41,284 nt of DNA from Planctomycetota bacterium. GTDB taxonomy: Bacteria; Planctomycetota; UBA1135; UBA2386. The translations under genes were made by a program, and so were the position numbers. The notes beneath the pieces are model-generated. The model saw only the letters and a program-made list of their open reading frames with translations. It had not been told where the DNA came from and ran no database searches. Within the stretch, counting starts at the first letter, position 1. Each line of letters opens with the position of its first letter. Location: the NCBI GenBank assembly GCA_019636245.1, contig JAHBXX010000039.1:1-41284 (forward strand). The letters are read 5' to 3'. This document shows positions 1-9,441 of the stretch, in pieces.

Positions 1-2
1 TG

Positions 3-968
3 CTGCCGCCGCCGGTGCCCGAGGCGGCGCCAGGGCTGCAGCGCGCAGCCCAGGACGTGGTCTGGCAGGCGCGGCGTCTCGCCGGCGATGCGGCGGCCGG
101 GGCACGCCGGGTCGTGGGCCGCGGCGGCGGTTACGACGAGTACGTGCGCCACCGCCGCCAAAGGGCCATCGAGCGGGAGGCCGCCCGGGCGGGCGTCGGG
201 GCGCCGCTGGCCTCCAGGCGCCGGCGCCGGCGTCCGCATCGGCCGCTGTCGATCGTCGGCATCGGCGTGGTCGTCGCCGCCGTCGCCTTGGTGGCGCTGC
301 TCGTCTTCCAGGTCCGGTCGCAGCCGCAGCCGCTGCCCGCGTTGGGTGTAGGGATCCCGGTGCCGGCACCGATGGCGCCGACAGAGTCCGGCCGCGCGGC
401 GACCTTCGCGGCGTACCGCGTGCCCGACGACTACCGGCAGCTGGTGTCGGTGACGGAACCCAGCTGGGTGGCGCAGGCCGAGCAGGATGCGCGCGCGGCG
501 AACGCGGCGCTCGACGAGCGCTGGCGGCGCTGGCGCGCGGCGGTGCCGCTGCCGCCGCAGCCGGCGTCGCGGCCGCTGCCGGAGTTCGACCGGCTGCGCC
601 CGGTGCCGGCCGATACCCAGCGCGCGATCGACCTCGGCCTGGCGGCGCTCGAGGAGGCCGAGGCCCTCGATCCGGTCGCCGCCGACGAACTCGCGGCCCT
701 CGGGCCGGTCGCGCTGGCCACGGCGGCGCAGCGGCTCGCGGCGCTGCGCTTCGAGCGGCCGGCCGACGTGGCGACCGCGCGGCGGCTGCACCAGTTCCTG
801 CACCACGCCACCGGCTGCCCCGACCCGGAGTTCGTCGAGGGCGGCGCCACCTGGCGCGAGGTCGCCCGCCAGAACCGGAACCTGGGCGCGCTGTGGACCT
901 GGGTCGTCAACGAGATCGCGCACACCGACCGCACCTGGCGGGTCTACCGCGAACTGCGCGGCCGCTGA
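3..968 (+). CDS. Membrane-anchored protein of unknown function (5' partial)
   Basis: The frame is open to the left edge of the window, so the gene probably begins upstream; the first start codon inside is a GTG at 15. From that GTG the protein has an Arg-rich cytoplasmic stretch (residues about 20-75), one strong transmembrane segment at about 77-100 and a mostly helical Ala/Arg/Glu-rich extracytoplasmic part of about 215 residues. I see no catalytic motif and recognise no family. The gene ends 13 bases from the stop of the convergent peptidase gene, and the two stop codons lie in the arms of a short inverted repeat. The coding frame is supported by its GC3 pattern and by the clear membrane segment. 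Confidence 0.6.
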   Translation: MPPPVPEAAPGLQRAAQDVVWQARRLAGDAAAGARRVVGRGGGYDEYVRHRRQRAIEREAARAGVGAPLASRRRRRRPHRPLSIVGIGVVVAAVALVALLVFQVRSQPQPLPALGVGIPVPAPMAPTESGRAATFAAYRVPDDYRQLVSVTEPSWVAQAEQDARAANAALDERWRRWRAAVPLPPQPASRPLPEFDRLRPVPADTQRAIDLGLAALEEAEALDPVAADELAALGPVALATAAQRLAALRFERPADVATARRLHQFLHHATGCPDPEFVEGGATWREVARQNRNLGALWTWVVNEIAHTDRTWRVYRELRGR

Positions 969-985
969 GCCGCGCCGGCGCTCAG
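965..985. terminator. Inverted repeat spanning two convergent stop codons
   Basis: CTGAGC at 965-970 pairs with GCTCAG at 980-985 around a 9-base loop. The TGA of the left gene (966-968) and the TCA of the right gene (982-984) sit in opposite arms. There is no T-tract, so a classical intrinsic terminator is not shown; a shared bidirectional transcript end is the likely role. Confidence 0.35.
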
Positions 986-2880
986 GGGCCGCGGCGCCAG
1001 CGGTTGTTCTTGCGGTCGCAGTCGAGCGAGGTCGTGTCCGGATCGAGTTCGACCTCGACGACGCCGGCGGGCAGCACCACGGTCGCCCGGGTCTGGTCCC
1101 ACCAGTGCTCCCAGGGCACGACGTGGCGCTGCCTGGTGCCGTCGGCGAGGGTGGCTTCGAGCACCGCCGGGTGCATGGCCCGGCCGCGGTCCTCGACCAC
1201 CACCGTCGTCCGGTCGGCGGCCTCCTGCACTTCGCCGATCGCGTGGTCGAGCGTCCATGCCTCGTAGAACCAGGTGCGGAAGTACGGCTCGAGGTCGCGG
1301 CCCGCCACGTCGGCGAAGGTGTGGAAGAAGTCGAACGGCGTCGGGTGCTTGAAGGCCCAGTCGGCGGTGTAGCGGCGGAACGCGGCGAAGAAGACCTCGT
1401 CGCCGAGCAGCCCGCGCAGCTGGTGCAGCACCGCCGCCGGCTTGGTGTAGCTGGCGAAACCGAAGTCGTCCTCGCCGTAGGCGTCGGCGTGCCGCATGCA
1501 GGCGACGTCGCCGCCGCGCGCGACGACGGCGGCGTACTGCAGGATGTCCCGCCGCGGCCCCTGCGTGCGCCGCCGGAAGTCGTCGCGGCAGAGCGTGGTC
1601 CAGAAGCTGGTGAAGCCCTCGTCCTGCCAGGCGAAGCGCTTCTCGTTGCTGCCGACCAGCATCGGGAACCACATGTGCACCAGTTCGTGGGCGATGGTGT
1701 CGGCCGGCTGCCGGCCGCCGACGATCGTCATCATCGGATACTCCATGCCGCCGCCGATGACGCCCTCGCACGCGGTCATGTGCGGCCACGGGTAGGGGTG
1801 CAGGTTCGCCGACATGTACTCGATCGTGTGGCGCGCGTACTCCGCGGCGCGCACCCAGTCGCCGGAGTTGGGCTCGTAGACGGCGTGGATCATCGCCGTG
1901 CCGTCGCGGCCCGGTCCCTGGCCGTCCTTGACCACCGCGTGCGTCGCGTCCCACAGGTAGGTGCGGGCAATGCTGACGGCGGCGTCGCGCACGTTCTCGG
2001 CGCGGAACCGCCAGGTCAGCAGGCCGGTCGGCGACTCGGCGGTCTGGCGACCGGCGGCGAGGTCGTCGGCGTCGACCACGTGCACCACCTCGCGCTGCTG
2101 CGCCGCCCGCGCCAGCGCCGCGCGGGCCTTCTCGGTCAGCACCTCGTCGGCGTTCTGCAGTTCGCCGGTCGCGCGCACCAGGTAGCCCTGCGGCACGGTG
2201 ATCGCGAGATCGTAGTCGGCGTAGCCCATGTAGAACTCGCCGTTGCCGCGATAGGGGTCGGCGACCCAGCCGTCGACGTCGTCGAACACCGCGAACTGCG
2301 GGTACCAGTAGCCGAGGTAGAACACGTCCTCGCGTTCGTGGCCCATGCGCGGCGCCGCGCCGGCGCGCGGCACCGTGAACGCGTAGTCGATCTCGAGCGT
2401 GACCTCGCCGCCGCTGGCGAGCTTCTGCGGCAGCCGCAGCGACAGGCGGGTGTCGAACGCGCGGCCGCGCACCGGCCTGCCGTCGATGCGCACCTCCTGC
2501 AGCTCGAGGCCGTCGCCGGGCTCGACGAACCGGGTGCGCATCGCCCCGGGCTTCAGCAGGTCCTGGTAGAGGTGCAGCCACAGGCGGTCGAGCGGTTGCG
2601 GCGAGCGGTTGCGGTAGGTCAACGTGGCGCGCCCGCGCAGCCGCTTCTGCGCCGGGTCGAGTTCGGCCTCGAGCCGGTAGTGCGCGGTGTTCGTCCAGTG
2701 CTGGGTGCCGGGGCGGCCGGTCAGCGTGCGGGTGTTCTGCAGGATGGCGGCGCCGAACGCGGGCGGCACGTCGATCGGATACGGTTGCACGCGCCGGCGC
2801 TCGGGCCCGGACTGCGCGGGGGAGGCGACGGCGAGCAGGGCGATGGCGAAGCAGAGGGCGGTGGGGAGGGGTCGGTGCAC
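982..2880 (-). CDS. Secreted M1-family zinc metallopeptidase
   Basis: A 632-residue protein that begins with a signal peptide (hydrophobic segment about 6-22, likely cut near Ser-Pro-Ala-Gln). It carries the gluzincin zinc site HELVH at residues 398-402, followed 18 residues later by the third ligand Glu421 in WQDEGF, the arrangement of M1 aminopeptidases. The N-terminal half reads as the M1 beta-sandwich domain and the part after the zinc site as the helical catalytic half. A GGGMEYP stretch before the zinc site corresponds to the family's GAMEN substrate-binding loop, with GGMEY here. Export suggests peptide scavenging in the periplasm or outside the cell. It stands alone, convergent with the gene at its 3' side; its start is separated from priA by about 140 bases of divergent promoter region. 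Confidence 0.9.
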   Translation of the reverse strand: MHRPLPTALCFAIALLAVASPAQSGPERRRVQPYPIDVPPAFGAAILQNTRTLTGRPGTQHWTNTAHYRLEAELDPAQKRLRGRATLTYRNRSPQPLDRLWLHLYQDLLKPGAMRTRFVEPGDGLELQEVRIDGRPVRGRAFDTRLSLRLPQKLASGGEVTLEIDYAFTVPRAGAAPRMGHEREDVFYLGYWYPQFAVFDDVDGWVADPYRGNGEFYMGYADYDLAITVPQGYLVRATGELQNADEVLTEKARAALARAAQQREVVHVVDADDLAAGRQTAESPTGLLTWRFRAENVRDAAVSIARTYLWDATHAVVKDGQGPGRDGTAMIHAVYEPNSGDWVRAAEYARHTIEYMSANLHPYPWPHMTACEGVIGGGMEYPMMTIVGGRQPADTIAHELVHMWFPMLVGSNEKRFAWQDEGFTSFWTTLCRDDFRRRTQGPRRDILQYAAVVARGGDVACMRHADAYGEDDFGFASYTKPAAVLHQLRGLLGDEVFFAAFRRYTADWAFKHPTPFDFFHTFADVAGRDLEPYFRTWFYEAWTLDHAIGEVQEAADRTTVVVEDRGRAMHPAVLEATLADGTRQRHVVPWEHWWDQTRATVVLPAGVVEVELDPDTTSLDCDRKNNRWRRGP

Positions 2881-3022
2881 GGCAGGGCTCTACGGCGTGG
2901 GGGGGGCAGTGTTGGCGGCGCCGCGGGCGAAGTCTCGCCTGCGCGCGGCATTTTCGGCGGGGCCGCCACCGGCGGGAGGGTTTGCGTTCCCGGTGGCCGG
3001 TGCGTTCACTGGTCGGTCCGCG

Positions 3023-5269
3023 ATGAGCGACCTCGCTGGAGCCGCGCCGGGCGAAGCCGCGCCCACCTACGTCCAGGTCGCCCTGAACCTGCCGCTGCGG
3101 CGCGAGTTCACCTACCGGCTGCCGGCCGGCATGTCGGCCCGGCCGGGCAACCGCGTCCGGGTCGACTTCCACGGCCGGGCGCTCGGCGGCGTCGTCACCG
3201 CCGTCGCCAGCACCACCGACCTGCCGCCGGCCAAGGTCAAGCCGATCGCGTCGGTTCTCGACGCCGAGCTCGGCCTGCCACCGGCCCTGCTCGCTCTCGC
3301 GCGCGCCATGGCCGCGACCTACGGCTGCTCGCTCGGCGAGGCGCTCGACGCGACGCTGCCGGCGGTGGCCAAGCGCCGCGGCCAGCGCCGCATTCCGCAC
3401 CTCGAGGTGCGGGGGCCGCGTGACCTCGCCCAGCAGGCGGTGGCCGAGCTCGAGGACAAGCACCAGGCGCAGTCGCGGGTGCTGCGCACCGTGCTCGAGT
3501 ACGGCGGCCCGATGCCGGTGTTCGACGTGCGGCGCCGCACCAGCACCAGCGACAGCCCCTGGCAGACGCTGGTCAAGCACGGCCTGCTGCGCCGGGTGCT
3601 GATCGCCGAGCAACTCGAGGAACTGGTGCCCGCCGTCGAGGAGCGCGCCGAGCGGCACGAACTCAACCCGCACCAGCAGCACGCGGTCGACGTCGTCGCC
3701 CGCACCGTCGCAGCCGGCGCCCACCGCACCTTCCTGCTGCACGGCGTCACCGGCAGCGGCAAGACCGAGGTCTACCTGCGCATCCTCGAGGAGGTGCGCC
3801 GGCACGGCCGCAGCGGCATCGTGCTGGTGCCCGAGATCTCGCTGACGCCGCAGACCGTCGGCCGCTTCGCGTCGCGGTTCCCCGACGTCGCCGTGCTGCA
3901 CAGCGGCCTCACCGACGCCGAGCGCGGCCGGCAGTGGCAACGCCTGCTGCAGGGCCGGGCCAAGGTCGCCGTCGGCGCGCGTTCGGCGCTGTTCGCCCCG
4001 GTGCAGGACCTCGGCCTGATCGTCGTCGACGAGGAGCACGAGTCGTCGTTCAAGCAGGACAGCACGCCGCGCTACCACGCCCGCGAGATGGCGATCGTGC
4101 GCGGCCAGATCGAGAACGCGGTGGTCGTGCTCGGCTCGGCGACGCCGACGCTGGAGTCGATCGGCAAGGCGCGCCGCAACGTCTACGAACTGCTGACCCT
4201 GCCCGAGCGCGCCGGCGCCGGCCGGCAGCCGAAGATCGTGGTGCAGGACCTGCGCGCCGAGCCCAAGGAGTCGCGGCGCGCGGGCGTCGTGCTGTCGCGC
4301 ACGCTGCTGGTGATGATGCAGGAACGGCTGCAGGCCAAGGACCAGGTGCTGCTGTTCCTCAACCGCCGCGGCTACTCGCCGGTGCTGCTGTGTCCGGGCT
4401 GCGGCGAGGCGGTGAAGTGCGGCTCGTGCTCGGTGTCGATGACCTGGCACGCGCGCCGCGGTCGCCTGATCTGCCACTGGTGCTGCCACGAGAAGCGGCG
4501 GCCCGAGACCTGCCCGACCTGCCAGCACGCCGGCATGCACGAACTCGGGGTCGGCACCGAGCGGCTGGAGCAGGCGGTCAAGGAGCGCTTCCCCGACGCG
4601 ATCGTCGCCCGCATGGACGCCGACACCATGGCCGAACGCGGCGCCCACGAACGCGTGCTCGCGGCGTTCCGCAAGCGCCACATCGACGTGCTGATCGGCA
4701 CGCAGATGATCGCCAAGGGGCTCGACTTCCCCGACGTCACTTTGGTCGGCGTGGTGTCGGCCGACACCGGCCTGTTCGTGCCCGACTACCGCGCCGCCGA
4801 GCGCACCTTCCAGCTGCTGCACCAGGTCGCGGGGCGCGCCGGTCGTGGCGAGAAGGCCGGCACCGTGGTGATCCAGACCTTCTGTCCGGACAACTACGCG
4901 GTCGAGGCGGCGGCGCGGAACGACTACGACGCCTTCGTGCAGCAGGAGCTGGTGTTCCGCAAGCTCGCCGGCTACCCGCCGTTCTCGCGGCTCCTGCGCG
5001 TGCTCGCCGAGTCGCGGCAGGAGGCGGAGGCGCAGCGCCTGCTGCAGCAGGCGGTGACGCCGCTGCGCGGCCTTCCCGACGTCACCGTGCTCGGGCCGGC
5101 CCCGGCGGTGGTCGCCAGGGTCAAGGACCACTGGCGCTGGCACATGCTGGTGAAGTGCTTCCAGCCGGCGTCGTTCCAGGCGGCGATGGCGGCGATCGGC
5201 ACCGTCGAGGACCTGGCGACGCGCGGTTGCCAGATCACGCTCGACGTCGACCCCGGCAGCCTGCTCTGA
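3023..5269 (+). CDS. priA: Primosomal protein N' (replication restart helicase PriA)
   Basis: A superfamily 2 DNA helicase of 748 residues that reloads the replisome at stalled forks. The N-terminal 3'-DNA-binding domain starts at once (YVQVALNLPLRREFTYRLP). Walker A GVTGSGKTE is near residue 241 and the DEEH box near residue 335. The zinc-binding insertion (about 457-505) has eight cysteines in CxxC pairs, first CPGC and last CPTC. The helicase C motifs IGTQMIAKGLDFPDVTLVG and QVAGRAGRG follow. The frame stays open further upstream, but ATG 3023 is chosen because the family domain begins about 16 residues later and the upstream part overlaps the divergent peptidase gene. Length matches the family (about 730 residues). 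Confidence 0.97.
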   Translation: MSDLAGAAPGEAAPTYVQVALNLPLRREFTYRLPAGMSARPGNRVRVDFHGRALGGVVTAVASTTDLPPAKVKPIASVLDAELGLPPALLALARAMAATYGCSLGEALDATLPAVAKRRGQRRIPHLEVRGPRDLAQQAVAELEDKHQAQSRVLRTVLEYGGPMPVFDVRRRTSTSDSPWQTLVKHGLLRRVLIAEQLEELVPAVEERAERHELNPHQQHAVDVVARTVAAGAHRTFLLHGVTGSGKTEVYLRILEEVRRHGRSGIVLVPEISLTPQTVGRFASRFPDVAVLHSGLTDAERGRQWQRLLQGRAKVAVGARSALFAPVQDLGLIVVDEEHESSFKQDSTPRYHAREMAIVRGQIENAVVVLGSATPTLESIGKARRNVYELLTLPERAGAGRQPKIVVQDLRAEPKESRRAGVVLSRTLLVMMQERLQAKDQVLLFLNRRGYSPVLLCPGCGEAVKCGSCSVSMTWHARRGRLICHWCCHEKRRPETCPTCQHAGMHELGVGTERLEQAVKERFPDAIVARMDADTMAERGAHERVLAAFRKRHIDVLIGTQMIAKGLDFPDVTLVGVVSADTGLFVPDYRAAERTFQLLHQVAGRAGRGEKAGTVVIQTFCPDNYAVEAAARNDYDAFVQQELVFRKLAGYPPFSRLLRVLAESRQEAEAQRLLQQAVTPLRGLPDVTVLGPAPAVVARVKDHWRWHMLVKCFQPASFQAAMAAIGTVEDLATRGCQITLDVDPGSLL

Positions 5270-5404
5270 CCTGGTCGTCGCGGCCGGTGGCAAGGGGCGC
5301 CAGGCGACGCAGCCGCGGCCGGTTGGACCGGCGCCTGTTGCGGGCCCTGGCGGTCCTCCACTACAAGGGCCCGGCCGGTCCGTGCGGCCGCGCCGCCCTG
5401 CGCC

Positions 5405-8400
5405 ATGAAACCGACCGAAGATCCCGACGAGACCCCGACGCGGTTCCGCGGCCAGACCCCGTCCGATGCGCGAGCCGATGCCGACGAAGGGCGCACGGTG
5501 CCGTCGATGAGCCAGGCCGGCAAGGCCGCACCGTCGTCGCCGTCGCCGCCGCCGCCGCCGGGCGGCCCGAAGGGCCACGACCCGCTGCTCGGCAAGGAGC
5601 TGGGCGGCTGCCGCATCGAGTCGCTGCTCGGCCGCGGCGCCATGGGCGCCGTCTACCGCGCCCGCCAGATCCGCCTCGACCGCGATGTCGCCGTCAAGGT
5701 GATCCGGCCCGAGATGATGACCGACGAACGCATGCTGAAGCGCTTCGAGGTCGAGGCGCGCACCGTCGGCCGCTTCAACAGCCAGCACGTCGTCATGGTG
5801 CACGACGTCGGCTTCGACCTCGGCGTGCACTACCTGGTGATGGAGTTCGTGCAGGGCAAGAACCTGCGCGAGCACACCAAGCTGCTGGCGGGCGGCCGGC
5901 TGCCGGCCGCCGAGGCGATCCCGCTGCTGCGGCAGGCGTGCAAGGGGCTCGAGGAGGCGCAGCGCCTCGGCGTCATCCACCGCGACGTCAAGCCGGACAA
6001 CCTGATGCTGACCGACCGCGGCGTGCTGAAGATCGCCGACTTCGGGATCGCCAAGCCGCTGCAGGACGACTTCAGCCTGACGATGTCGGCCGAACTGATC
6101 GGCACCCCGCTCTACATGAGCCCGGAGCAGTGCCAGGGCATCGCCGACCTGGACTTCCGCAGCGACATGTATTCGCTCGGCGCGACGTTCTACTACCTGC
6201 TGACCGGCGAGCCGCCGGTGCGCGCCAGTTCGGTCTACGAGCTGATCCAGACCAAGACCAAGCTCGAGCACCTCTGTCTGTGGAAGGCGCTGCCCGAGCT
6301 CGACGAGAACCACCCGTTGTCGCGCATCGTCGAGCGCATGACGGCGCTCGACCGCGAGGACCGCTATCCGAGCTACGAGGCGCTGCTGCACGACATCGCC
6401 CAGGTCGAGCAGGGGCGCGAGCTGGCGCGGGTGGAGGGCACGGCGAAGTCGCCGGCCAAGGGCGGCAAACCGGCCGGCGCCAGGACCAGCGCCCGCGGAT
6501 CGGGCCTGCTCGCGGTCGGGCTCGTGGTCGCCCTCGCCGCGGCGGGCGGCTACTGGTGGTCGACGCGCGGCGACGCGGCGGGCAACGCCACCGGGGGCCC
6601 GGGGGCCGCCGATCCGGCGGCCGCCCAGGCCCGGCTGCAGGAGCTGCGGGCGACCTTCGCCCGGCAGGGACCGAGCCAGGCCCTGCGCCGGGAGCTGGTG
6701 GCGCTGCCGCTGGAGGCGCCCGGGCAAGGCGAACGGGATCGCCTGGTCGCCGACGTCGACCAGGGGCTGGCCATGCAGGAGCGGCTCGCCAAGGCGCCGC
6801 CGCCGACGGCGCTCGAGCTGCCGTTCGACGACCTGCGGCAGCACTTCGCCGCCGTCGACGCGGCGACGGCCATGCGCGGCGCCGCCGGCGAGGAGCTGCA
6901 GGCCTGGGCCGGGACGGCCCGGACGGCGGCGCGCGCCGAACGGGTGCTCGGCTCGGACGCGAAGGCGAAGCTGCTGGGCGCCTTCGCGCAGTGGCAGAAC
7001 GAGCGCGGCCGCGCCGGCGACGAGGCCAAGCGGGTCGAGCTCGGCGAGCGCCTCGAGGCGATCGAACGCGGCCGCCGGCAGCTGCTCGAACTGCTGCCGG
7101 CGCTGGCGCCGGAGGTCGACCGCACGCTGTCGCAGAAGGTGATCGACGACGCCCGGCTCGGTCTGCGCACCAAGGCCGTGCCCGTCGAGGAGGTCGATGT
7201 CGACGAGGCGCTGCAGGCGATCGCCCGCGAGTTCGAACGCGACGGCCCCAACGACTCGCTGGTCGAGCGCACGCGCAAGCTGGCGCCGTCGCAGCTGGGC
7301 CAGGTCAAGGAGCGCGACCGGCTGCTCGACGCGTTCCAGCACGCCGCCGACCGGCGGCGCGATGCCGAGCGCGCCAACACCGACCGGCGGCCGCAGGAGC
7401 CCAGACTGCCGTTCGACGACGTGGCCGGGTTCTACGCCCAGCTCGACCGCGCCCTCGATCCGCTGCAGGCCGAGGGCGGCCTGCCGCCGTGGGCGGCGGC
7501 CCTGCGCACCCGGCTGCGCGACGAGACGGCGCTGCAGGCGAAGGTGCTGGCGACCTGCCGCGGCGCGTTCGCCGACTGGCAGCGCGAGAGCCAATCGGAC
7601 GACGCGGTGGTCGCCGAGCTCGAGGCGTCGTGGGCGAGCCTGACCAGCGGCATCGAGCGGGCGGCCGAACTGTTCCCGGCGGCGAAACCCGAACTCGACC
7701 GGCTGCTGCCGGCGGATGCGCTGGCCAACGCGCGCACGCGTCTCGAGCGCGCGCAGCAGCGCCGCGAAGTGCTGGCCGCGGGGCCTCTGCTGCTGCGCCG
7801 TCTGGACCGCGTTCGTTCGATCGCCGACTGGCGCTCGGTGCGGGAGCCGTGGCTGGCCGACCTGGCGGCTGCGCAGGCGAAGGCCCAGGCGTTCGCCGGC
7901 GACGCGGCCGTCGAGGGCGACCTGCGCAGCGCCGTGCAGCTGCGCGATCGCTGGGTGCAGGCGAGCCAGCGGGTCGACGAGTTCGCGGCGAAGTTCGCCG
8001 CCGGCGATCTCGCCGGCGCGCGCAGCACCGCCGACGCGAGCGTCGTCGGCAGCGAGGGGCGCGACGAGCTGCGTGTGCTCGGCGCCGTGGTCGGCAAGTG
8101 CCTCGACGGGCTGCGGCAATTCGACGCCGACCTCGACGTCGGCCGGGCGGTGGCGGCGTTGGACGACGCCGCCGGCCTGCTGCGCGACCACACGGGCCTC
8201 GCTCCCGACGTGGTCGGCCGGCTCGGTGCCTGGAGCGAACGCCTGCGCGACCTGCAGCGCGCGGCGCAGGACATGGTGCCGATCGCCGCCGGCAACACGC
8301 GGTTCGGCCCGGCGCCGGCCTTCTTCCTCGGCCGCACCGAGGTGAGCCAAGGCGACTACCAGCGCTTCCTCGACCAGGTGCACGCGCTGGTCGAGGCGGT

Positions 8401-8986
8401 GCCCGCCGAGCTGCGCGCCGCCGAGATCGTCAAGCGGATCGGCGGCCCGAGCGACTGGGTGCTGCCGCCCGACCAGGTGCAGCGCCTGCTCGGCCGCCGT
8501 GGGCGGCTGCAGGCACCGGAACTGCCGGTCGACAACGTCACCTGGTACGAGGCGGCGACCTATGCCCGCTGGCACGGTCTGTCGCTGCCGACCAAGGCCG
8601 AGTGGGCGCTGGCGGCGTTCGGCCCCGATCGAGCGATGGCGTGGCCGTGGGGGCCGGAGTGGAAGCTCGACGACGCCTGCCGCAACATCGGCAGCAAGCT
8701 GGTGCCGGTCACCTCGGGCGGGCGGTCGTGGCGCAGCACCGCCGCGGCGCCGGTGCACCACCTGGCCGGCAACGTCGCCGAGTGGCTGCAGGCCGAGCCC
8801 GGCGCCTCGATCGGCCATCTGGCCGGCGGCCGCTGCCAGGATCCGCTCGCCGAGGCCCGGCGGCGCGCGGCCGGCGACGACTTCCACGAAGCGAGCCTGG
8901 GCAAGGCGCTCGACGGCTTCGGCTTCCGTGTCGTGCTGCGGCCGCGCGACTTCCTCGGCGGCGACTTCCCGGCGGCCCGGCGCTGA
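5405..8986 (+). CDS. Transmembrane Ser/Thr protein kinase with C-terminal FGE/SUMF1-like domain
   Basis: A 1193-residue receptor-type kinase. After a Pro-rich cytoplasmic leader, the kinase domain spans about 68-333: glycine loop GRGAMGAV 76-83, ATP lysine K98, HRDVKPDN with catalytic D194, DFG 212-214 and SPE in place of APE at 239-241, so it looks active. A transmembrane helix lies at about 366-385. The outer part (390-950) is helical and contains a module repeated at about 472-590 and 668-785, each copy starting LPFDD and sharing an AFxxWQ block and an EL(L/F)PAxxPE(V/L)D block. Residues 957-1193 form an FGE fold (GNVAEW at 1122-1127, GFGFRV at 1171-1176), but the closely spaced Cys pair of true formylglycine-generating enzymes is missing, so this domain is probably a ligand or protein-binding module. 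Kinase-FGE fusions are common in Planctomycetota. It follows priA by 135 bases. Confidence 0.93.
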   Translation: MKPTEDPDETPTRFRGQTPSDARADADEGRTVPSMSQAGKAAPSSPSPPPPPGGPKGHDPLLGKELGGCRIESLLGRGAMGAVYRARQIRLDRDVAVKVIRPEMMTDERMLKRFEVEARTVGRFNSQHVVMVHDVGFDLGVHYLVMEFVQGKNLREHTKLLAGGRLPAAEAIPLLRQACKGLEEAQRLGVIHRDVKPDNLMLTDRGVLKIADFGIAKPLQDDFSLTMSAELIGTPLYMSPEQCQGIADLDFRSDMYSLGATFYYLLTGEPPVRASSVYELIQTKTKLEHLCLWKALPELDENHPLSRIVERMTALDREDRYPSYEALLHDIAQVEQGRELARVEGTAKSPAKGGKPAGARTSARGSGLLAVGLVVALAAAGGYWWSTRGDAAGNATGGPGAADPAAAQARLQELRATFARQGPSQALRRELVALPLEAPGQGERDRLVADVDQGLAMQERLAKAPPPTALELPFDDLRQHFAAVDAATAMRGAAGEELQAWAGTARTAARAERVLGSDAKAKLLGAFAQWQNERGRAGDEAKRVELGERLEAIERGRRQLLELLPALAPEVDRTLSQKVIDDARLGLRTKAVPVEEVDVDEALQAIAREFERDGPNDSLVERTRKLAPSQLGQVKERDRLLDAFQHAADRRRDAERANTDRRPQEPRLPFDDVAGFYAQLDRALDPLQAEGGLPPWAAALRTRLRDETALQAKVLATCRGAFADWQRESQSDDAVVAELEASWASLTSGIERAAELFPAAKPELDRLLPADALANARTRLERAQQRREVLAAGPLLLRRLDRVRSIADWRSVREPWLADLAAAQAKAQAFAGDAAVEGDLRSAVQLRDRWVQASQRVDEFAAKFAAGDLAGARSTADASVVGSEGRDELRVLGAVVGKCLDGLRQFDADLDVGRAVAALDDAAGLLRDHTGLAPDVVGRLGAWSERLRDLQRAAQDMVPIAAGNTRFGPAPAFFLGRTEVSQGDYQRFLDQVHALVEAVPAELRAAEIVKRIGGPSDWVLPPDQVQRLLGRRGRLQAPELPVDNVTWYEAATYARWHGLSLPTKAEWALAAFGPDRAMAWPWGPEWKLDDACRNIGSKLVPVTSGGRSWRSTAAAPVHHLAGNVAEWLQAEPGASIGHLAGGRCQDPLAEARRRAAGDDFHEASLGKALDGFGFRVVLRPRDFLGGDFPAARR

Positions 8987-8996
8987 GTCGGCGGGG

Positions 8997-9014
8997 CGCG
9001 GCGGCGGCGCCGCG
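8997..9014. terminator. Perfect hairpin between convergent genes
   Basis: CGCGGCG (8997-9003) pairs with CGCCGCG (9008-9014) across a 4-base loop, lying between the kinase stop (8986) and the stop of the convergent lipoprotein gene (9023). A second 10-base palindrome, AGCCCGGGCT, follows at 9015-9024. No T-tract is visible. Position argues for a bidirectional transcript end. Confidence 0.4.
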
Positions 9015-9022
9015 AGCCCGGG

Positions 9023-9436
9023 CTACTTGCGGCGCAGGATGAACAGCATGCGCTCGGGATCGGTCACCCGAACGCGGCGGAAGTCCGCCAGCATGCCCGT
9101 CATGTCGGTCGACTCCGGCCGCGAGCGCGGCACCTGCCGCACCTGGCCCTGCCCGTCGACGGGCACGGCGGCGACGATGATGTCGACCTCGGAGCGCTCG
9201 AAGGCGACCGGCAGCCGCAGCGGCTCGTCGCCCTTCAGGTGCACGAACTGCTGGTTCTTGGCCGCGGCGCTCCATTCCTGGCCGCCGACGACGACGATGC
9301 AGGGCACCGGGCGCTCGTCGGCGTCGATGGCGCGGATCTCGAGCGTGCGCGTGGGAATGCTGCCGCAGGCGGCGAACAGGAGGCTCGCGGCGATGGCGGT
9401 CGCACGGCGGGCGGGGCGGGTCAGGTGGCTGGGCAT
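9023..9436 (-). CDS. Small lipoprotein of unknown function
   Basis: A 137-residue product with a signal peptide ending in a lipobox-like FAAC (Cys24), then a short beta-rich domain. The sequence after the lipobox (LEIRAIDADERPVPCIVVV) resembles a small immunoglobulin-like or PEGA/carboxypeptidase-regulatory strand pattern, but I cannot assign a family. The ATG at 9434-9436 is chosen because the signal peptide starts there; the longer open frame upstream overlaps the PEGA lipoprotein gene. It lies 5 bases downstream of that gene, so the two form an operon of small surface or periplasmic lipoproteins. Confidence 0.75.
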   Translation of the reverse strand: MPSHLTRPARRATAIAASLLFAACGSIPTRTLEIRAIDADERPVPCIVVVGGQEWSAAAKNQQFVHLKGDEPLRLPVAFERSEVDIIVAAVPVDGQGQVRQVPRSRPESTDMTGMLADFRRVRVTDPERMLFILRRK

Positions 9437-9441
9437 CGCGT

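Noticed and set aside
2687..3022. N-terminal extension of PriA by 112 residues.
   Set aside because: It overlaps the divergent peptidase gene and has no PriA similarity; the family domain begins right after ATG 3023.
944..8887. A 2647-codon open frame antisense to the peptidase, priA and kinase genes.
   Set aside because: Its product is low-complexity Arg/Ala/Gly/His text without any domain, and all conserved motifs lie in the other frames. Extreme GC3 of the real genes removes stops from the antisense frame.
8282..8986. A true formylglycine-generating enzyme activating sulfatases.
   Set aside because: The catalytic Cys pair is missing, the domain sits outside the membrane of a kinase and no sulfatase gene is near.
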